This document shows positions 63,298 through 64,000 of a DNA stretch of 64,000 bases, piece after piece. Below the pieces are notes generated by a model that worked only from the letters and a program-made list of their open reading frames with translations, was not told the DNA's origin and searched no databases. The stretch covers positions 3,100,001 through 3,164,000 of the forward strand of contig CBDCOU010000003.1 of assembly GCA_965219935.1 (NCBI GenBank). The letters are read 5' to 3'. Position 1 is the stretch's first letter. Each line of letters begins with the position of its first letter. Origin of the DNA: Bin34 sp965219935 (GTDB lineage: Bacteria > Chloroflexota > Anaerolineae > Caldilineales > Caldilineaceae). The position numbers and the translations under genes were made by a program.

Positions 63298-63870
63298 TCA
63301 CCATCTGAGATCAACCGGTTTGCTCTCAAGAGCGAGTACCGCGAATGCGCACTCATGGACCCTGTAGAGAGACTCCCGCTCCACAAGACGCCGCAGGCCC
63401 TCTATGCCCAGCGCAAACTCCCGAAGCGCAAGTGAACGCTTGCTGGAAAGGCCCCTGTTGCGCAGATGTTCCAGGTTCTCCGGTCCTGTGTACTCCGGTC
63501 CGTAGATAATGCGCAGGTATTCGGCACCCCTGCACTTCACAGCGGGTTGCATCAGACCCCGCTTGCCCTTCGCGACAACGGCCATCGGCTTGACAACCGT
63601 GCCTCCGCCGCCCTGGCTCGTCAGTTCCTCCCACCAGCGCGTGATCTCTGTTTCATCCTCGTTGTCCAGACGTACAACCTTGTACCGTGTCTTCCGGAAC
63701 TAATGCCGGATCGGCCTTGTGCAGGCGCGCGGCCTCCATATGCCACAGGTGGTCGTTGTCGGTGTACACCTGGCCCTCGCTCGCAAGCAGGTTAAATAGC
63801 GCCAATTGAATATCAGCGAGTGACGTCACCGGCCAGCAGTACCTGGCATACGCGTCACTGTAAAACCGGA
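63298..63870 (-). pseudogene. Polynucleotide kinase-phosphatase (Pnkp) ligase-domain remnant
   Basis: The C-terminal part of bacterial Pnkp, the RNA-repair kinase-phosphatase-ligase that works with Hen1. YSDAYARYCWPVTSLADIQL, LASEGQVYTDNDHLWHM and HKADPALVPEDT are in one frame; from about 63686 the homology moves by one base into another, giving YKVVRLDNEDETEITRWWEE, GLMQPAVKCRGAEYLRIIYG and VHECAFAVLALES to the stop. A single extra G in ACGGTAC explains the shift. The motif IV glutamate (GGEG in relatives) reads GGGG, and the kinase and phosphatase domains are absent upstream, so it is a decayed fragment. Confidence 0.8.
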
Positions 63871-63998
63871 CAAGGTTGAGTCGCCCACACGAAGCGGATG
63901 GCTCCGGCCAGTCCCGCACAGGCCTGCGCATGTCTGGGGCTGTCGAAGCGAATTCGGTACCGCTCGCTGCGGATCACGGTGTCGGTTGCAGAATCCGC
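63855..63998 (-). CDS. Unknown partial open frame at the right edge
   Basis: An open frame entering from the right edge on the minus strand, ending at 63855. It reads VIRSERYRIRFDSPRHAQAC and then AGLAGAIRFVWATQ before the stop. I cannot assign a family. It overlaps the first Pnkp codons in another frame and may be the 3' end of a gene whose insertion truncated Pnkp, or a chance frame. Confidence 0.3.
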   Translation of the reverse strand, partial: ADSATDTVIRSERYRIRFDSPRHAQACAGLAGAIRFVWATQPCPVLQ

Positions 63999-64000
63999 GA

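Overview
The window is 64 kb of high-GC DNA from a free-living heterotrophic bacterium. The gene mix (carbohydrate and peptide ABC uptake systems, many amidohydrolases, several Uma2-family proteins, Tat lipoproteins, SURF1 and a multicopper oxidase) and the frequent GTG/TTG starts suggest an aerobic Chloroflexota lineage, perhaps Caldilinea-like. That assignment is inference from gene content; there is no rRNA here. The only RNA gene I can support is a tRNA-Lys(UUU).

Layout. 1-4.1 kb: two sugar ABC permeases, a VanZ-like protein, an IS605-type TnpB remnant and a convergent Tat-lipoprotein sugar-binding protein. 4.4-7.6 kb: a Fic-domain fragment, then a two-gene operon for an allantoinase-like and an allantoate amidohydrolase/carbamoylase-like enzyme. 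7.9-14.6 kb: a rifampicin-phosphotransferase-like enzyme, a DUF6282-like metal hydrolase and a large secreted leucine-rich-repeat (LRR) lipoprotein. 14.6-23.6 kb: IS630 and IS110 remnants, a TIM-barrel/formylglycine-generating-enzyme fusion, ribokinase, AIM24 and a second LRR protein. 23.7-31.6 kb: a seven-gene minus-strand operon (amidohydrolase, Rieske protein, peptide/opine-type permeases, two substrate-binding proteins, creatinase-like enzyme) without transporter ATPases. 31.7-39.6 kb: a decayed local duplication, Uma2 genes, NAMPT, an ArsR-glyoxalase pair, a second amidohydrolase and a PHP hydrolase. 39.8-44.9 kb: GH2 glycosidase with an MFS transporter, divergent from an enolase-superfamily acid-sugar dehydratase. 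44.9-48.7 kb: three tandem Uma2 paralogues, the middle one broken. 48.9-54.1 kb: a tightly coupled four-gene operon. 54.3-63.2 kb: a heterodimeric ABC exporter, quinone oxidoreductase, tRNA-Lys, SURF1, multicopper oxidase and a TIMP-like secreted protein. The window ends in a decayed Pnkp RNA-repair ligase fragment.

The best candidate for an undescribed system is the operon at 54089-48881 (minus strand). It encodes an unknown coiled-coil protein, a BrxD-like protein that appears to have lost its P-loop, an intact BrxC/BrxD-type (DUF2791) ATPase and a SNF2 helicase, with start/stop overlaps joining the first three. It recalls BREX-type defence parts, but the usual methylase, PglZ and BrxL/BrxHI partners are absent from the window.

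The region also carries many decayed fragments (TnpB, Fic, IS630, IS110, Rieske, Uma2, Pnkp) and at least two local segmental duplications, so it looks like a rearranging accessory stretch set among catabolic operons.
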